Positions 5,913-5,987 of a stretch of 5,987 nucleotides of DNA are shown here, piece by piece. The translations under genes were made by a program, and so were the position numbers. The notes below the pieces were generated by a model. That model was not told where the DNA came from. It worked only from the letters and a program-made list of their open reading frames with translations, and did not search any database. How positions within the stretch are numbered: position 1 is the first letter of the stretch; each line of letters starts with the position of its first letter. This stretch comes from Clostridia bacterium (GTDB lineage: Bacteria > Bacillota_A > Clostridia > Christensenellales > Aristaeellaceae): assembly GCA_900754775.1 (NCBI GenBank), contig CAAEDZ010000320.1, forward strand, positions 1-5,987, in the 5' to 3' direction.

Positions 5913-5987
5913 TGACCATTCGCAGCGCGAAGTTCATGTTCTCGCTGGACAAACTGCGCCCCTTCCCCGGGCAGGGGCTGCCGGAGA
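5909..5987 (+). CDS. ysxC: Ribosome biogenesis GTP-binding protein YsxC/EngB (5' part only)
   Basis: Only about 26 codons are in the window. The product begins MMTIRSAKFMFSLDKLRPFP and continues with GQGLPE. This matches the N-terminus of the YsxC/YihA/EngB family, where a short (S)AKF..S...L.. strand and a GLPE motif precede the G1 loop GRSNVGKSS, which would lie just past the end. The family is a TRAFAC-class GTPase needed for assembly of the 50S ribosomal subunit. The start is ATG at 5909, overlapping the lon stop by 4 nt; a second ATG follows at 5912 in frame. GGAGGTG at 5891-5897 is 11 nt from the first ATG, inside the end of lon. The lon-ysxC order is the same as in Bacillus subtilis, which strengthens the call despite the short length. 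Confidence 0.85.
   Translation, partial: MMTIRSAKFMFSLDKLRPFPGQGLPE

Noticed and set aside
1..5987. CRISPR array, tRNA/rRNA genes, insertion-sequence ends or integrase attachment sites
   Set aside because: No regularly spaced repeats, no RNA gene signatures, and no terminal inverted or direct repeats flanking the recombinase were seen, so it is not called a mobile element.

Overview
The window reads as an ordinary chromosomal segment from a GC-rich member of the Firmicutes, most likely a Clostridia-type anaerobe. The evidence is: a Lon protease gene overlapping the start of a YsxC/EngB-type GTPase gene (the Bacillus/Clostridia lonA-ysxC order), strong GGAGG-type ribosome binding sites, a lipoprotein signal peptide typical of Gram-positives, and sigma-A-like promoters with TATAAT -10 boxes. 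The lineage is inferred from these features and the GC-rich codon use; nothing in the window fixes genus or species.

Layout. Bases 1-144 hold a near-perfect long stem-loop and the leader of a plus-strand XerC/XerD-family tyrosine recombinase (145-1263, all catalytic residues present). The recombinase converges on a three-gene minus-strand operon, and the two share a bidirectional terminator (1276-1325). In transcription order the minus-strand operon is: a ZnuA/TroA-like metal-binding lipoprotein with altered metal ligands (3323 to 2382), ribonuclease HI starting at TTG inside the TTGA overlap (2385 to 1933), and a 191-residue protein I do not recognise (1903 to 1328). A 210-bp divergent intergenic region (3324-3533) has one good promoter on each strand. 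The plus-strand promoter drives lon (3534-5912, GTG start, complete and apparently fully active), followed by the first 26 codons of the ysxC/engB GTPase gene (from 5909, cut by the window end).

How the genes relate. lon and ysxC form a housekeeping pair (protein quality control and large-subunit ribosome assembly) that is probably translationally coupled. In the minus-strand operon the lipoprotein and RNase HI are also coupled by overlap, but no metabolic link between them is evident and no ABC permease or ATPase gene lies alongside the lipoprotein. I saw no mobile element ends, tRNA, rRNA, CRISPR array or defence cassette. I did not find a convincing new multi-gene system. The items most worth checking are the ligand-altered metal-binding lipoprotein, the unrecognised 191-residue protein, the long stem-loop before the recombinase, and an abruptly AT-rich patch inside the recombinase gene.
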